Origin: RGIG5270 sp045538635
Lineage (GTDB): Bacteria > Verrucomicrobiota > Lentisphaeria > Victivallales > Victivallaceae
NCBI GenBank assembly: GCA_045538635.1
Contig: JAZSRU010000065.1
Span: 1 to 25,407, forward strand
Reading direction: 5' to 3'
DNA: 25,407 nt
The notes beneath the pieces were generated by a model that did not search any database, had not been told where the DNA came from, and saw only the letters and a list, made by a program, of their open reading frames with translations. Numbering within the stretch: the stretch's first letter is position 1; every line of letters begins with the position of its first letter. Position numbers and translations under genes: made by a program. Shown here one piece after another: positions 8,222 through 19,200 of the stretch.

Positions 8222-11200
8222 TTATTTCTCCACGATTTTGAAATCGTCGAAAATTGTTATGCAGTTTGCAGTATTTCCTGCGCCCAATGTAATGAGTACA
8301 TTGTCGCTTTTGCCCCATTTTCCGGTATTCGGCACGGTGAAAACAAGTTCGATTTTCTGCCATTCGCCATTGGCATCGATGGCCTTGCTGACGGCGGGGG
8401 CACCGCTGAAGATGTTGCCGGTGCGCGCCTGGATACCGAGTGAAACTTTACCGGCTTTTACGCTTTTTTTCGCCATGACGCTGAAAGTGTAGGTTTTTCC
8501 GGGAGTGATCGGAAAATAGTTCATGAAACAGCCGCCGGCGACTTTGCCGGAAGTCATTTTTATTGCGCTTGAATTGTTGAATCCGCCGTTGATGATGAAT
8601 TCAAAATCGACATTGTGTTTTGAAGATTTCCATGTGCGCCATCTTCTGGTCATGGTGTCATGGATAGGGTAGAAAGATTTTGGCGGGAATGCAATGATGC
8701 AGAAATTTCTGGCGGGAACGGTAACTTCAAATTTGCCGTTTTTGACCTGAATATCTTTTTTTCTGTATTCTTCAATTGCCTTGAAACTGTCAGAGTTGAT
8801 TGCTGAAAGATCGATGACAGTTTTTGCATCTTTTTCCGTTTTGTTGGCAAGGAAAATGACATAATGATTGCCCGGAGTTTTGTAATATGTTACACGCACA
8901 TCGGGATTTGCAGATAGAATTTCATTCTGTTCATGGTACAGACGGCAGACAGTTTCCGGGGCTTGAACATTGTATTTGCCCATGATATCCCAGACTTTCT
9001 GGATGACCTGACCGTTTGCATAATATTGAGCTGTTGCCACGTCGTGGCTCTGAAGCATCATCATCATTGATTCGGTGTATTTGGGATCACGGAGATATTC
9101 TGCCTTGGCCTGTCCGTAAGCGGGGAGGTGGATGACTCCGATACCGAGAACATGTTTATTGTATTCTGCGCGGAAGATCGCATCGGATGCTTCATTGGCA
9201 TAACCGAAAGGATTTCTGCGGAGCATGACGCTGTACTGTTCACCGGGGAACCAGTAATCTGCCAGACCGTGGATCATCGGATAATATGAACGCTGTCCGT
9301 GAAGCATGACGGTTTTGCCGTGTTTGTGAGCGTAAGCAACCGTGCGGCGGATGAGATCGCGTTCAGAGAGAACTTCGTATGAATCGACTTCTCTGCCGAA
9401 TTTGTCGGTGTAGCGGCAGCCGTGGAGACGGTTGGTGCAAAGCTTGTTGCCGCAGAGGTCATAATAAACCTGCCAGATGCGGTCGCCGTATTTGTGGTTG
9501 TAGAGTTTGTGCTGTGAATTGAGGAAAAAGTCATTGACAATCAGCGATGTGCATGTAGAGATCGAGGGATTGTAAGTTTTGACATATTTTCCCTTGCCGA
9601 CGGGTTTTTCATACGGCATATTGTAGCTGTATGCACCGGGGATTTCCCAGTATTTGCGGAAATAAACTGCTTCCGGCTCGATTGCAGTGAGTGCGATACC
9701 GCCGTAAACACTTGCAGAGTGGGGCAAAGTACCTTTGTGGCGGTATTCAAAATCATATTCATGCGGAGCATGGTGAAAAATTCCTGCGAATCCGCCGTTG
9801 CCGCCGCCGTTGGTCAGATATTTTGTTCCGCCGCGGCTGTCGCCGAATTTCAAAACGCGCAGTTCAGCTGGAAGCGGTCTGGTCGGTGTGGTGATAAAAA
9901 TCACACGATATGGGGTATCTTCTGGAAGCTTCACCTTTTTTGTGATCATTTCGACTCTGACATCACCGGTGGATTTATCAGCAAAGAGGACATTTTCACC
10001 CTTGTTGAAAATCCAGTTTGCATCGTTGACGACGGTGAATGCGAATCCTGCTTTTTTCTCGGAAACGAACCAGAGCATGGGAACGCTTTTGCCGGAAGAG
10101 GGGGCGGGATATGCCAATTTATTTTCTTTGTTTTCATTGACGAAGGGAGTCATGAGGAACTGGTGATTTTCGGGAGCCATTTTCCAGGCGAGTTTCATAT
10201 TTGAAACTTCGGGTTTCCCTGAAATTGTCCAGTCAACGAGCATCATGCCGTCATATTCAACGAGTGTTGAATATTTGATAACTGCGTTACCGAGTTTACC
10301 TGTACCGGTGAAAGTTATCCGGCGTTTTTCAACTTTGACATCACCGGCTTGCCATTCCGGTTTTCGGCCGTCAATGAGAAGTTCGGGGAGTTTGTCGAGA
10401 ACAGGCTTGCCGAAAGCATTTATTTCGATGGGAAGCGGCCCGTTGCCGAATTTGTAAGTACGGTTCCAGAGAGTTACAGTTTTGGTGTCAGGATCAAAAA
10501 ATCTGCTGAAAAATCCTTTTTCCTGCAAGCCGAATCCCTGCCACAATGCGGGAACTTCATCTTCATCACCGTAACCGTTGCCGACCCATGAGAGATCGGG
10601 TTTGGTGAATTCTTTGACGACTTTGGTATTTTTGTCAATGGAAGTGCTGAAAATATATTTGCCGGGTTTGTCAATACCGCCTATGATGCGGCATCCGGAT
10701 TCTTTGAAAGTGAAAGAGCCTTTCCGGATGGAATTATCGGGCTTTTTGAGTTCATAATCCATTTTGAGTTTGCCGGCATCGAGCAATTTCTGCTGTTCCG
10801 GGGTGAGTGAGGCAAAATCTATTTCTGCTTCAATGCGGTCAAGTTTGTCATTTCTGGATGTATTGACACCGTGAATATTGATGGAATAGGCGATAATTTT
10901 TTCATCGCCTTTGTCCTTGAGCAGGTTCAAATACTGATTTTTGATTTCCAGCGGAGTGAGCGCGCGGTTGTAAACGGCAAAATCGTCGATGCCGACGCCC
11001 CATTTGTGTTCATCTTCGTAAAAAGGAGATTTGATACCGATGAAAGATTCCGCATTGTCAACGGCTTTGATGTCTGCGACGCGTTCAAATGCGGCGGGCA
11101 GACTTGCTTCTTTGATGAGTTTTCCGTTGAGATAAAGAGTAATACGGTTGTCTTTCCAAGTGCAGGCAATCTGATGCCATTGACCTTTTTTGATGCCTTT

Positions 11201-11719
11201 GCGGGAGGCATAAGTTCTGCCGCAGTTGTTGGGGCGGAATGAGTTCCATGCATCAAAATAGATCATGTCGGCGTATTCATACAGACGGTATTCCAGATAG
11301 CGGTTGCCATTCTGGAACATCAGGTGAAAAAGTGCGATATTGCCGCGTTTTTTGCCGTCAGTCAGCTTGTCGCCGGGGGCATAATCGAGTCCGGCGCACC
11401 AGAAAATAACAGTACCGTCATGCGGATTGATATTTTTTTCGACATTGAAACGGAGTTTTTCGCCGGGTTCGACCTTGAAAGCTGTCCGGTTATCAAAACC
11501 GATCAGACCGCGGAGCAGCAGACCGGTGTTTTTCATGGTTGTTGATTCAGATTTTCCTTTGGCAAAATCGGCATTTACGCCTTTGTTGTCAAAAGAAACG
11601 AGAAAATTCAAATCTTTCGCCGCAGTTTTTTCTGCCAGCGTCTGTGTAATATATTTTGATTGTCCGAATACAGGCAGTGCGGAGAATGCCAGCATAGCGA
11701 GTAATATTTTACTGTTCAT
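8222..11719 (-). CDS. Secreted LamG + GH123/DUF6067-like + CBM protein, paralogue P1
   Basis: 1,165 aa. Signal peptide with likely cleavage after VFG at about 19; LamG/concanavalin-like jelly roll 21-268 (WHQIACTW, LYLNGKLIKEA, VGIDDFAVYNRAL); Ig-like linker about 275-372; beta-sandwich about 378-620, starting at GYGDEDEVPALW and holding LWNRTYKFGNGPLP and EYDGMM; barrel about 640-930; C-terminal beta-domain to 1015; CBM4_9-like module 1020-1165. The barrel carries YYDLCG (Asp754), HGCRYTDKFGRE, LHGQRSYYP and ADYWFPGEQ. This order and these motifs recall GH123/DUF6067-type proteins, whose characterised GH123 relatives are beta-N-acetylgalactosaminidases; the activity here is inferred, not shown. 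Its start overlaps the stop of CBM doublet A (TAATG), with GAGGAGG just upstream, so the two are translationally coupled. Its N-terminus is closest to P3, its CBM to P2. Confidence 0.82.
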   Translation of the reverse strand: MNSKILLAMLAFSALPVFGQSKYITQTLAEKTAAKDLNFLVSFDNKGVNADFAKGKSESTTMKNTGLLLRGLIGFDNRTAFKVEPGEKLRFNVEKNINPHDGTVIFWCAGLDYAPGDKLTDGKKRGNIALFHLMFQNGNRYLEYRLYEYADMIYFDAWNSFRPNNCGRTYASRKGIKKGQWHQIACTWKDNRITLYLNGKLIKEASLPAAFERVADIKAVDNAESFIGIKSPFYEDEHKWGVGIDDFAVYNRALTPLEIKNQYLNLLKDKGDEKIIAYSINIHGVNTSRNDKLDRIEAEIDFASLTPEQQKLLDAGKLKMDYELKKPDNSIRKGSFTFKESGCRIIGGIDKPGKYIFSTSIDKNTKVVKEFTKPDLSWVGNGYGDEDEVPALWQGFGLQEKGFFSRFFDPDTKTVTLWNRTYKFGNGPLPIEINAFGKPVLDKLPELLIDGRKPEWQAGDVKVEKRRITFTGTGKLGNAVIKYSTLVEYDGMMLVDWTISGKPEVSNMKLAWKMAPENHQFLMTPFVNENKENKLAYPAPSSGKSVPMLWFVSEKKAGFAFTVVNDANWIFNKGENVLFADKSTGDVRVEMITKKVKLPEDTPYRVIFITTPTRPLPAELRVLKFGDSRGGTKYLTNGGGNGGFAGIFHHAPHEYDFEYRHKGTLPHSASVYGGIALTAIEPEAVYFRKYWEIPGAYSYNMPYEKPVGKGKYVKTYNPSISTCTSLIVNDFFLNSQHKLYNHKYGDRIWQVYYDLCGNKLCTNRLHGCRYTDKFGREVDSYEVLSERDLIRRTVAYAHKHGKTVMLHGQRSYYPMIHGLADYWFPGEQYSVMLRRNPFGYANEASDAIFRAEYNKHVLGIGVIHLPAYGQAKAEYLRDPKYTESMMMMLQSHDVATAQYYANGQVIQKVWDIMGKYNVQAPETVCRLYHEQNEILSANPDVRVTYYKTPGNHYVIFLANKTEKDAKTVIDLSAINSDSFKAIEEYRKKDIQVKNGKFEVTVPARNFCIIAFPPKSFYPIHDTMTRRWRTWKSSKHNVDFEFIINGGFNNSSAIKMTSGKVAGGCFMNYFPITPGKTYTFSVMAKKSVKAGKVSLGIQARTGNIFSGAPAVSKAIDANGEWQKIELVFTVPNTGKWGKSDNVLITLGAGNTANCITIFDDFKIVEK

Positions 11720-12714
11720 TATTCCTCCTCGGTTTCTTCGGTGAAGATTTCAAAATCGTCAAACAGAACAGTTCCGGGCTGTGTGGAGCCGCTGACTCCG
11801 AGCGTAATGAGGATATTGCGGACTTTTGCCCATTTGCCGATGGGGGTGATTTTGCGGGTAAGAACGATCTGTTTCCATTCGGTGCAGTTTTCTGCAGTAA
11901 TGAAGGTGGACGGTATCTGCAATCCGAGATATTTTAAATTTTCATCTTTGCTCTGGAAGCCGAGCGAGATTTTTGTCTGGGGAGCAATACCTTTGGCCTT
12001 GACCCAGACGCTCATGGTATAAGTTTTGCCGGGCAGAATGGAGATGTTGCGCATGAGAGTTGCGCTGCCTTTGGCAGGATTTCCGGGGAGGATTTCGATT
12101 TTTGCGGCGGGAGCGGCTGATTTGCCTTCATTTTTGTCGATGGAGAATTTTACTTTTGCGACAGCGGGTTTCCACATGCTCCATTCGTTGGTGAAGTCAA
12201 AAGCATCTTTTTCATCAATGCCTTCAACTTTTGTGAGTTTGAAGTCATCGAAAAAAGCGGGAATATTGGGTTGGGTTTTGACATTGGGGAGAATGCGGAT
12301 AAATTTTGTATTTGATCCGGTCAGGATGTTGAGAGTTATTTTTTCCCATTCGGTACTTGCCGGAAATGATTTGCGGGTCATGATTTTTCTGTATTTGTTA
12401 TCAGCACCGAAATCGTGTGCGGTGAGTTCAAAAGATGCATCTTTGTCTGCAGATTTGACCATGATTTCAGCAGTATAAAATGAATTGGGTTCGACAGGGA
12501 AGTTTTTGAGGGAGCCGCCGCTTGTGCCTTTGGGGAAAACGAGCTGCAATGCACCCTTTGCGGCACTACCTTCTTCCTTGTTGATCGAGGTTTTGACGAC
12601 AGTACCTTTGCCGTTCCATGTGGTCCATGTTTTTTGAGAGAAATCATCGGAGTTATCCGCGAACAGCATGAATGAACATGCAAGCAGACCGGCAGTAAGA
12701 AGAGAAGGTTTCAT
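11719..12714 (-). CDS. Secreted tandem CBM4_9-like protein (doublet A)
   Basis: 331 aa with no catalytic domain. A signal peptide ends at about MLFA (19). Two related beta-sandwich modules follow, about 22-162 and 170-325. Each begins with a Trp-rich strand (TWTTWNGKG; EWSMWKPAVAK), has a middle strand like NSFYTAEIMVKS or GKTYTMSVWVKA, and ends with the F-D-D-F signature (154-160; 317-323). This is the carbohydrate-binding CBM4_9-like pattern, and the second module closely resembles the C-terminal module of the four large paralogues. The tail is acidic (TEETEEE). AAAGG lies 9 nt before the ATG. It lies 24 nt after P2 and overlaps P1 by one base. Probable role: free-standing glycan binding or a surface/periplasmic accessory for the enzymes. 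A short lipobox-like LLAC at 10-13 makes a lipoprotein possible but less likely. Confidence 0.82.
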   Translation of the reverse strand: MKPSLLTAGLLACSFMLFADNSDDFSQKTWTTWNGKGTVVKTSINKEEGSAAKGALQLVFPKGTSGGSLKNFPVEPNSFYTAEIMVKSADKDASFELTAHDFGADNKYRKIMTRKSFPASTEWEKITLNILTGSNTKFIRILPNVKTQPNIPAFFDDFKLTKVEGIDEKDAFDFTNEWSMWKPAVAKVKFSIDKNEGKSAAPAAKIEILPGNPAKGSATLMRNISILPGKTYTMSVWVKAKGIAPQTKISLGFQSKDENLKYLGLQIPSTFITAENCTEWKQIVLTRKITPIGKWAKVRNILITLGVSGSTQPGTVLFDDFEIFTEETEEE

Positions 12715-12738
12715 TTTTATTACCTTTTGTTCAGATAT

Positions 12739-15700
12739 TTATTTTTCGTTAACTTTGAAATCATCAAAAATGATATTGCAGTTTGCTGCGCCACCACCTC
12801 CGACGGTTATAAGTACATTATCCGCACTTGCCCATTTACCTTTGGCGGGAATGGTAAAAACAAGTGTTATTTTCTGCCATTTTCCATTGGCATTGACAGA
12901 CTTGGAAACCGGAGCTGCACCGAGTAAACGGTTGCCTGAACGAGCCTGAATGCCGAGTGAAACTTTACCGGCACTGACGCTTTTTTTTGCCATGATGCTG
13001 AAAGTGTAGGTTTTGCCCTGCATAATTGGCAATGATTTGGTGAAACAGCCGCCGGGATTTTTGCCGACAGTCATCTTCAATGCCGCAGAATTATTGATGC
13101 CGCCGTCGGGCAGGAAACTGAATCCGGTATCGTGCTTTGAAGTTTTCCAACTGTGCCATATTTCTTTTATTCCGTCGTAATACGGATAGAATTTTTTTGG
13201 AGGGAAAGCGAGGATGCGGAAAGCTCTTGCAGGAACGGTGATTTCAATTTTGCCGTTGACGGTTTTGAGATTTTTTGCAGTCCATTCTTCAGCGATTTCA
13301 AAATTTCCCCCGGCGATATTTGAAAGATCAATTACGGTTTTTTGAGCTTTTTGGGTCTTATTGGAAAGGAAGAAGAGGTATTTGCCGCCGGGACATTCAT
13401 ACCATGTGACGCGCACATCGGGATTTGATGATTTGACAACTGTATCTTCATAATAAAGGTGACAGACGGTTTCTGGATTGTCGATCTTATATTTCTCCAT
13501 AATGTTCCAGAATTTGTCATAAATTTTGCCGTTGCAATAGAAATTGCTGCTTTCAATATCATTGAGGGCAAGCATTGCAATCATCGCTTCGGTGGGAGCG
13601 TCGCCGTGCCATGCAAGTTTTTTGTCATCATGATAACCGATAGCGGGCAGAATCACTACGCCGATACCGAGGATATCACGGTTGTATTCACTCTGATAAA
13701 TTTCATCGGGGACTTCGTCGGTATAGCAGTAAATGTTACGCTTAATGGCAACGGTGTGCTGTTCACCGGGGAACCAGTAATCAGCCATGCCGCACTGGAA
13801 TGGATAAAATGCACGCTGTCCGTGACACATGACAGTTCTGCCGTTGCGGTGAGCGAGTGCGACGGTGCGTTCGATAAGTTTGCGTTTGCTCAACATTTCA
13901 TTGGGATAGATTTCTCTGCCGAATTTATCTTTGAACAAACAGTTATGAAATTCGTTGCGGCATTGAGTGCTGCCGCAATGGTCATAATAAATCTCACCGA
14001 TGCGGTTGCCGTATTTATGTTTGTAGAGTGTCTGCTGATTATTGATGATATAATCCTGGAATGAGGTTTTATTGCAGAACAAAAAGAGTGCATGACGCTC
14101 AATTTTGTATTTGCCGTTGCCGAGTGGATAATGATGCGGCATCAGACAGACTGCTCCGCGCGGAATTGCCCAGTACTTACGGAAATACTGCACATATGGG
14201 TTTTCTTCGGTAAGGGCGTTTGCCAAACCGTAGAGAGAACGTTTCATCGGCACCATATTTTTGACTCTGGTTTCAAAATCCGTCGGGTGCGGGAGAAAAG
14301 TTCCTACACCGGTCGTGCCGCCGTTGCCGCCAGCATCGTGGATGGGAAAACTGTTGCCGCGGCGCAGGACGCGGTTATGCTTCGGCAGCGGGCGGGTCGG
14401 AGTGGCAATGAAAAGCACTTCATACGGAGTTGCCTCGGGCATTTCGACTTTTTTCTGAATTATTTTTACTTCGCAAGTTCCATTATCGCGATCGGCAAAA
14501 AGGATGGGTTTGTACTGTTCAAATATCCAGTTTGCAGTATGTTCAACAGTAAAAGCGAACCCGCCTTTTTTGGAAACGAGCCAGAGCATATTTTCCAGAC
14601 CGTCTGAGCTGAAAGCAAATTTGCTTTGGCGCGGATTCTGCAAACGCGGAGCCATGAGAAAACGGCGGAATTCAGGGGCGACCTGCCAATCAAGAGCCAT
14701 TTTGTCAATAACGGGCTTGCCGTTGATGACCCAGTTGAATTTAATCATGCCGTCATATTCGACAGTAGTAGCATAATCAATGGTAAAATCATCGGCTTTG
14801 CCTGTACCGGTAAAAGTAACAGTGCGGTTGGTATTTGAAGTTTTGCCTGCGTTCCAGACAATTTTAGTATCACCGATTTTGAGTTCGGGGGCTTTGAGGA
14901 AAATTTCCTTGCCTTTGATGAGAATTGATTCAGGCAGAGGACCTGCACCGAATTTGTAAACACGGTTCCACAAAGTTACGGTGCGTTCTGCACCGTTGAA
15001 AAGTCTGCCGAAAAATCCATTTTCCTGCCATGCAAAATCCTTCCACAAAGCGGGGACTTCATCTTCATCACCAAGACCGTTATAAGCAAATGAGAGGTCG
15101 GGACGGTTGATTGAAGCAACAATTTTGTGTTTGCCGTTGATTGTGCTTTCGAGGGTATATTTTCCGGGAACGGAAATATTGTGAAGCATGCGGCAGCCGT
15201 TTTCTTTAAAAATCCATGAACCCTGTTGATTTTTACCGTCCGGAGCAGTAAGTTTGTAATCGACTTTCAAGCCGGATTTTTTCATTTGTGCTGCCAGAAC
15301 ATCGGGCAGAGCGGAGAAATCGTATTCTGCTTCGAGTCGGTCAAGTTTATCGCCGCGTCCGGTATCAACGCCATGAAGTTTGACTTCATAATCCTGAATG
15401 GCGACGGCAGTTTTATCTTTCAGGATGCGGGCGTATTTATTTTTGATTTCGGCATGAGAGAGTTTACGGGAATAAATTTTAAAATCATCTACACCGGCTC
15501 CCCATTTATGATTATCTTCATAGAAACGGCTTTTGATGCCGATAAAACCGGATTTGACATCAATATCGGCAATATCTTTGTAAGTTGAAGTGATTGAAGC
15601 CTCAAGTTTCAACTCGCCGTTGCGGTAAATTGCAATTTTTCCGTCGCCCCATGAAACGGCGATCTGGCACCATTCATCCTGTTTGATGCCTTTCATATTC

Positions 15701-16263
15701 ATTTGGATACGGCTGCATGACGGTGTCAGGCTGTTGCGGTAATCAAAATAAATATTATCCGCATATTCATAAAGCTCAAGGTCGATTTGTCTTTCACCTT
15801 TTTTATTGTTTTTGTAGCTGAAACCGAACGGTGGATTGATGCCCCATGACGGATTTTCACCGAAAACGATGTGAAAAAGTCCGATATTGCCGCGCTTAAC
15901 TCCTTTAGTCTCTTTTGAGCCGGGAACGTAATCTGTGGCTTTGTACCAGAAAATGACTGTTCCCTGATTGGGGGCCGCATTTTTGATGATCGGCAGTTTA
16001 AGGCTCTCTCCCGGTATCGGCAGATATCCCTGTTTCCCGTCAAAACCGACAAACATACGGAGCATCAGATTGGTATCCCGCATGACCGGAGAAAATTTTT
16101 CCCCTTTGGCAAAATCGGCATTGCAGCCGTAGGAATCAAATGTAACGGCAAAAGAGAGATCTTTGTCTGCCAGTTTCTGTTTGAGCGGCAGTTGTTCATA
16201 TTTTTGAGCGAACATGTTTGAGGCAATCAAACACGCTGCAATAACGCAATAGAGTTTTTTCAT
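12739..16263 (-). CDS. Secreted LamG + GH123/DUF6067-like + CBM protein, paralogue P2 (most divergent)
   Basis: 1,174 aa, same domain order as P1: signal peptide ending near MFA (19), LamG-like domain to about 283, linker, beta-sandwich with GLGDEDEVPALW and LWNRVYKFG, barrel, beta-domain, CBM4_9-like module (last ~145 aa, GKTYTFSIMAKK...IIFDDF). It is the most different copy. The LamG domain carries about 15 extra residues (NPSWGINPPFGF... about 137-158). In the barrel the shared HGCRYTDKFGRE is FHNCLFKDKFGRE; the glycine-rich FHHAPH segment reads GTFLPHP; and GQA after LPA is GYHDD. YYDHCG, CHGQRAFYP and ADYWFPGEQ are kept, so it is probably still active, perhaps on a different linkage or sugar. 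AAGGA precedes ATG 16263, 14 nt after P3. Confidence 0.82.
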   Translation of the reverse strand: MKKLYCVIAACLIASNMFAQKYEQLPLKQKLADKDLSFAVTFDSYGCNADFAKGEKFSPVMRDTNLMLRMFVGFDGKQGYLPIPGESLKLPIIKNAAPNQGTVIFWYKATDYVPGSKETKGVKRGNIGLFHIVFGENPSWGINPPFGFSYKNNKKGERQIDLELYEYADNIYFDYRNSLTPSCSRIQMNMKGIKQDEWCQIAVSWGDGKIAIYRNGELKLEASITSTYKDIADIDVKSGFIGIKSRFYEDNHKWGAGVDDFKIYSRKLSHAEIKNKYARILKDKTAVAIQDYEVKLHGVDTGRGDKLDRLEAEYDFSALPDVLAAQMKKSGLKVDYKLTAPDGKNQQGSWIFKENGCRMLHNISVPGKYTLESTINGKHKIVASINRPDLSFAYNGLGDEDEVPALWKDFAWQENGFFGRLFNGAERTVTLWNRVYKFGAGPLPESILIKGKEIFLKAPELKIGDTKIVWNAGKTSNTNRTVTFTGTGKADDFTIDYATTVEYDGMIKFNWVINGKPVIDKMALDWQVAPEFRRFLMAPRLQNPRQSKFAFSSDGLENMLWLVSKKGGFAFTVEHTANWIFEQYKPILFADRDNGTCEVKIIQKKVEMPEATPYEVLFIATPTRPLPKHNRVLRRGNSFPIHDAGGNGGTTGVGTFLPHPTDFETRVKNMVPMKRSLYGLANALTEENPYVQYFRKYWAIPRGAVCLMPHHYPLGNGKYKIERHALFLFCNKTSFQDYIINNQQTLYKHKYGNRIGEIYYDHCGSTQCRNEFHNCLFKDKFGREIYPNEMLSKRKLIERTVALAHRNGRTVMCHGQRAFYPFQCGMADYWFPGEQHTVAIKRNIYCYTDEVPDEIYQSEYNRDILGIGVVILPAIGYHDDKKLAWHGDAPTEAMIAMLALNDIESSNFYCNGKIYDKFWNIMEKYKIDNPETVCHLYYEDTVVKSSNPDVRVTWYECPGGKYLFFLSNKTQKAQKTVIDLSNIAGGNFEIAEEWTAKNLKTVNGKIEITVPARAFRILAFPPKKFYPYYDGIKEIWHSWKTSKHDTGFSFLPDGGINNSAALKMTVGKNPGGCFTKSLPIMQGKTYTFSIMAKKSVSAGKVSLGIQARSGNRLLGAAPVSKSVNANGKWQKITLVFTIPAKGKWASADNVLITVGGGGAANCNIIFDDFKVNEK

Positions 16264-16277
16264 AGAGAATTCCTTTT

Positions 16278-19200
16278 TTATTTTTCTTCAATTTTGAAAT
16301 CATCAAAAATTGTCTCTGTATTTTTACCGCCGGAACCGAGAGTGATGAACATATTATTGCTCTTGCTCCATTTACCGGTGGTCGGTACTTTGAAAACGAG
16401 TTCGATTTTCTGCCAGTCGCCATTTGAGACAACAGCCTTGGAAACCGGAGATGCTCCGGCAAAACGGTTGTTTGTACGCGCCTGAATACCGATACTCATT
16501 TTGTTTCCGGCAACTTTATTTTTTGCCATGATGCTCAAAGTGTAAGTTTTGCCGGGAGTGATCGGATAGTATTTCATGAAACAGCCGCCGCCGGTTGAAT
16601 TGCTGATCATTTTGAGGCATGAACTGTTGTCGATACCACCGTCAGCGGAGAATTCAAAATCAGTATCACATTTGACTGTTGAACGCCATGAACCCCATTT
16701 ATTTGTGATGGTATCATGAACCGGGAAGAGTGATTTCGGCGGGAAGCAGACGATACGGAATGAACGGGCGGGAACGAGAATGTTGAATTTGCCGTTTTTG
16801 ACTTCGATATCTTTCTTTTTGTATTCTTCGATAGCCTTGAAATTACCGTTTTTGATCAAACCGTTGAGGTCGATGGTGGTTCTGCGGCCGCGGTAAGTTT
16901 TATTGACGATGAACAGAATGTACTGATCGCCGGGAGTTTTGTAATAGGTAATCCGGATTTCGGGACGGGAACTTGTAACTTCTTTCTGTTCATGGTACAG
17001 ACGGCAGACAGTTTCAGGTGAGCCGATGTTGTATTTTGAGAGGATGTCCCAAACTGACTGAACGACCCCGACACAGGTGTAGGATTCCGTGGTTTCGATA
17101 TCGTGCAGCTGGAGCATTGCCATCATGGCTTCGGTGTATTCCGGAATACCGTGGAAAGAGGGATCCGCCTGACCGAGAGCCGGCAGGTGGATAACTCCGA
17201 CACCGAGGACATGTTTGTTGAATTCGGAGCGGTAGATGTCATCTGAAACTTCATCTGAATAGCCGAAAGGATTTCTGCGCAGCAGGACATTGTACTGTTC
17301 ACCGGGGAACCAGTAATCTGCCAGACCGTGGATCATCGGGAAATATGAACGCTGACCATGAAGCATAACAGTTTTGCCATGCTTGTGAGCGTAAGCAACT
17401 GTACGGCGGATGAGGTCGCGTTCACCGAGAATTTTGTAAGAATTGACTTCGCGGCCGAATTTATCGGTGTAACGGCAGCCATGGAGTTTGTTGCGGCAGA
17501 TACCGTTGCCGCAGAGGTCGTAATAAACCTGCCAGATGCGGTCGCCGTATTTGTGATTGTAGAGCTTGTGCTGTGAATTGAGGAAAAAGTCATTGACAGC
17601 ACCGCTGGTACAGGTTGAAAGTGAGGGGTAATAACCTTTCTGATATTTTCCGTTTTCAAGCGGTTTGTGCCATGGCATGTTGTAACTGTATGCGCCGGGA
17701 ACTTCCCAGTATTTGCGGAGATAAACGGCTTCCGGTTCAAGCGCGGTAAGTGCGATACCGCCGTAAACGCTGGATTTACCGGGAATACCGTCTCTGTGTT
17801 TATTTGTGAAAGCGACAGGGTGCGGAGCATGGTGGAAAATACCTGCAAAACCTCCGTCACCGCCGGCATTGGTCATGGATTTGCAATCGCCGCCGCGGCT
17901 GTCGCTGAATTTCATATCGCGCTGGATAATCGGCAAAGGACGGCTCGGAGTGGCGATAAAAATGGCACGATAGGGGGTGTCGGCGGGCATTTTTGTTTTT
18001 TTGGTGATCATTCTGACTGTTACATCACCGGTTGATTTGTCGGCAAAAAAGAGTTTTTCACCTTTGTTGTAAACCCAGTTGGCGTCATTGACCATGGAGA
18101 ATGCGAAACCGCCTTTTTTCTCGGAAACGAACCACAGCAAATTGCCGCGTCCGCCTTCGGGGAAAGCCCATGAAACGGCAGGATTTTTGTCTTCATTGAC
18201 GGTGGGAGTCATGAGGAACTGGTGATTTTCGGGAGCCATTTTCCAGGTGAATTTCATGTCGGAAACAATGGGTTGTCCGGAGATTGTCCAGTCAACGAGC
18301 ATCATGCCGTCATATTCAACACGGGTTGAATATTTGATTGTTGCGCTGCCGAGTTTTCCGGTACCGTTGAAAGTGAACCATTTTGCTTCTTTTTTGACAT
18401 TTCCGGCTTTCCAGATGGGTTCTTTGCCATTGATGAGGAGTTTCGGGAGTTTGTTGAAAAGTTTTTTGCCGTAAACGGTAACTTCAACCGGAAGTGGGCC
18501 GTTGCCGAATTTGTAAGTGCGGTTCCAGAGTTTGACAGTTCTGCCGCTGAGGCTGAAATCTTTCCAGAGGGCGGGGACTTCATCTTCATCGCCGTAACCG
18601 TTGCCGACCCATGAGAAGTCGGGACGAACAACAGTTTTGACAACAGTATCGCTGCCGATTTTTGTGGTAAGGGTATATTTTCCTGCCTGATCGATGCCTT
18701 TGAAAATGCGGGTTTCGAGGGCGTTTTTGAAAGTGAAAGAACCTTTCTGCACTTTGCCGTCGGGAGCTTTCATTTCATAATTCATTTTGAGTTTGCCGGC
18801 TTTGAGAAGTTTGAGCTGTGCATCATTCAGTGATGAGAAATCGAATTCAGCTTCGAGGCGGTCGATTTTATCATTTCTGCCGATATTGATACCATTCAGA
18901 GTGATTGAATAGGCTTCAATTTTTTCATCGCCTTTGTCTTTAAGGAGCTTGAGGTATTGGTTGCGTATCTCAAGTTCGGAAAGAGCACGGTTGTAAATTG
19001 CAAAATCGTCAACAGCGGCACCCCATTTGTGATTGTCGCCGAGGAAAGGTGATTTGATGCCGATGAAAGATTCTGCATTGTCAACAGCTTTCAAATCTGC
19101 GACTTTGGCAGCTTTGGCGGGGAGCGCCTCTTCTTTCATGAGTTTGCCGTTGAGGTAAATTGCCAGCCGTTTGCCGTTCCATGTACAGGCAATTTGATGC

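Noticed and set aside
12675..12714. Lipobox-like LLAC in doublet A (and IAAC in P2)
   Set aside because: The Cys comes after only 10-12 residues and the hydrophobic stretch continues beyond it to a normal A-x-A-like site, so signal peptidase I cleavage fits better. Kept only as an alternative for doublet A.
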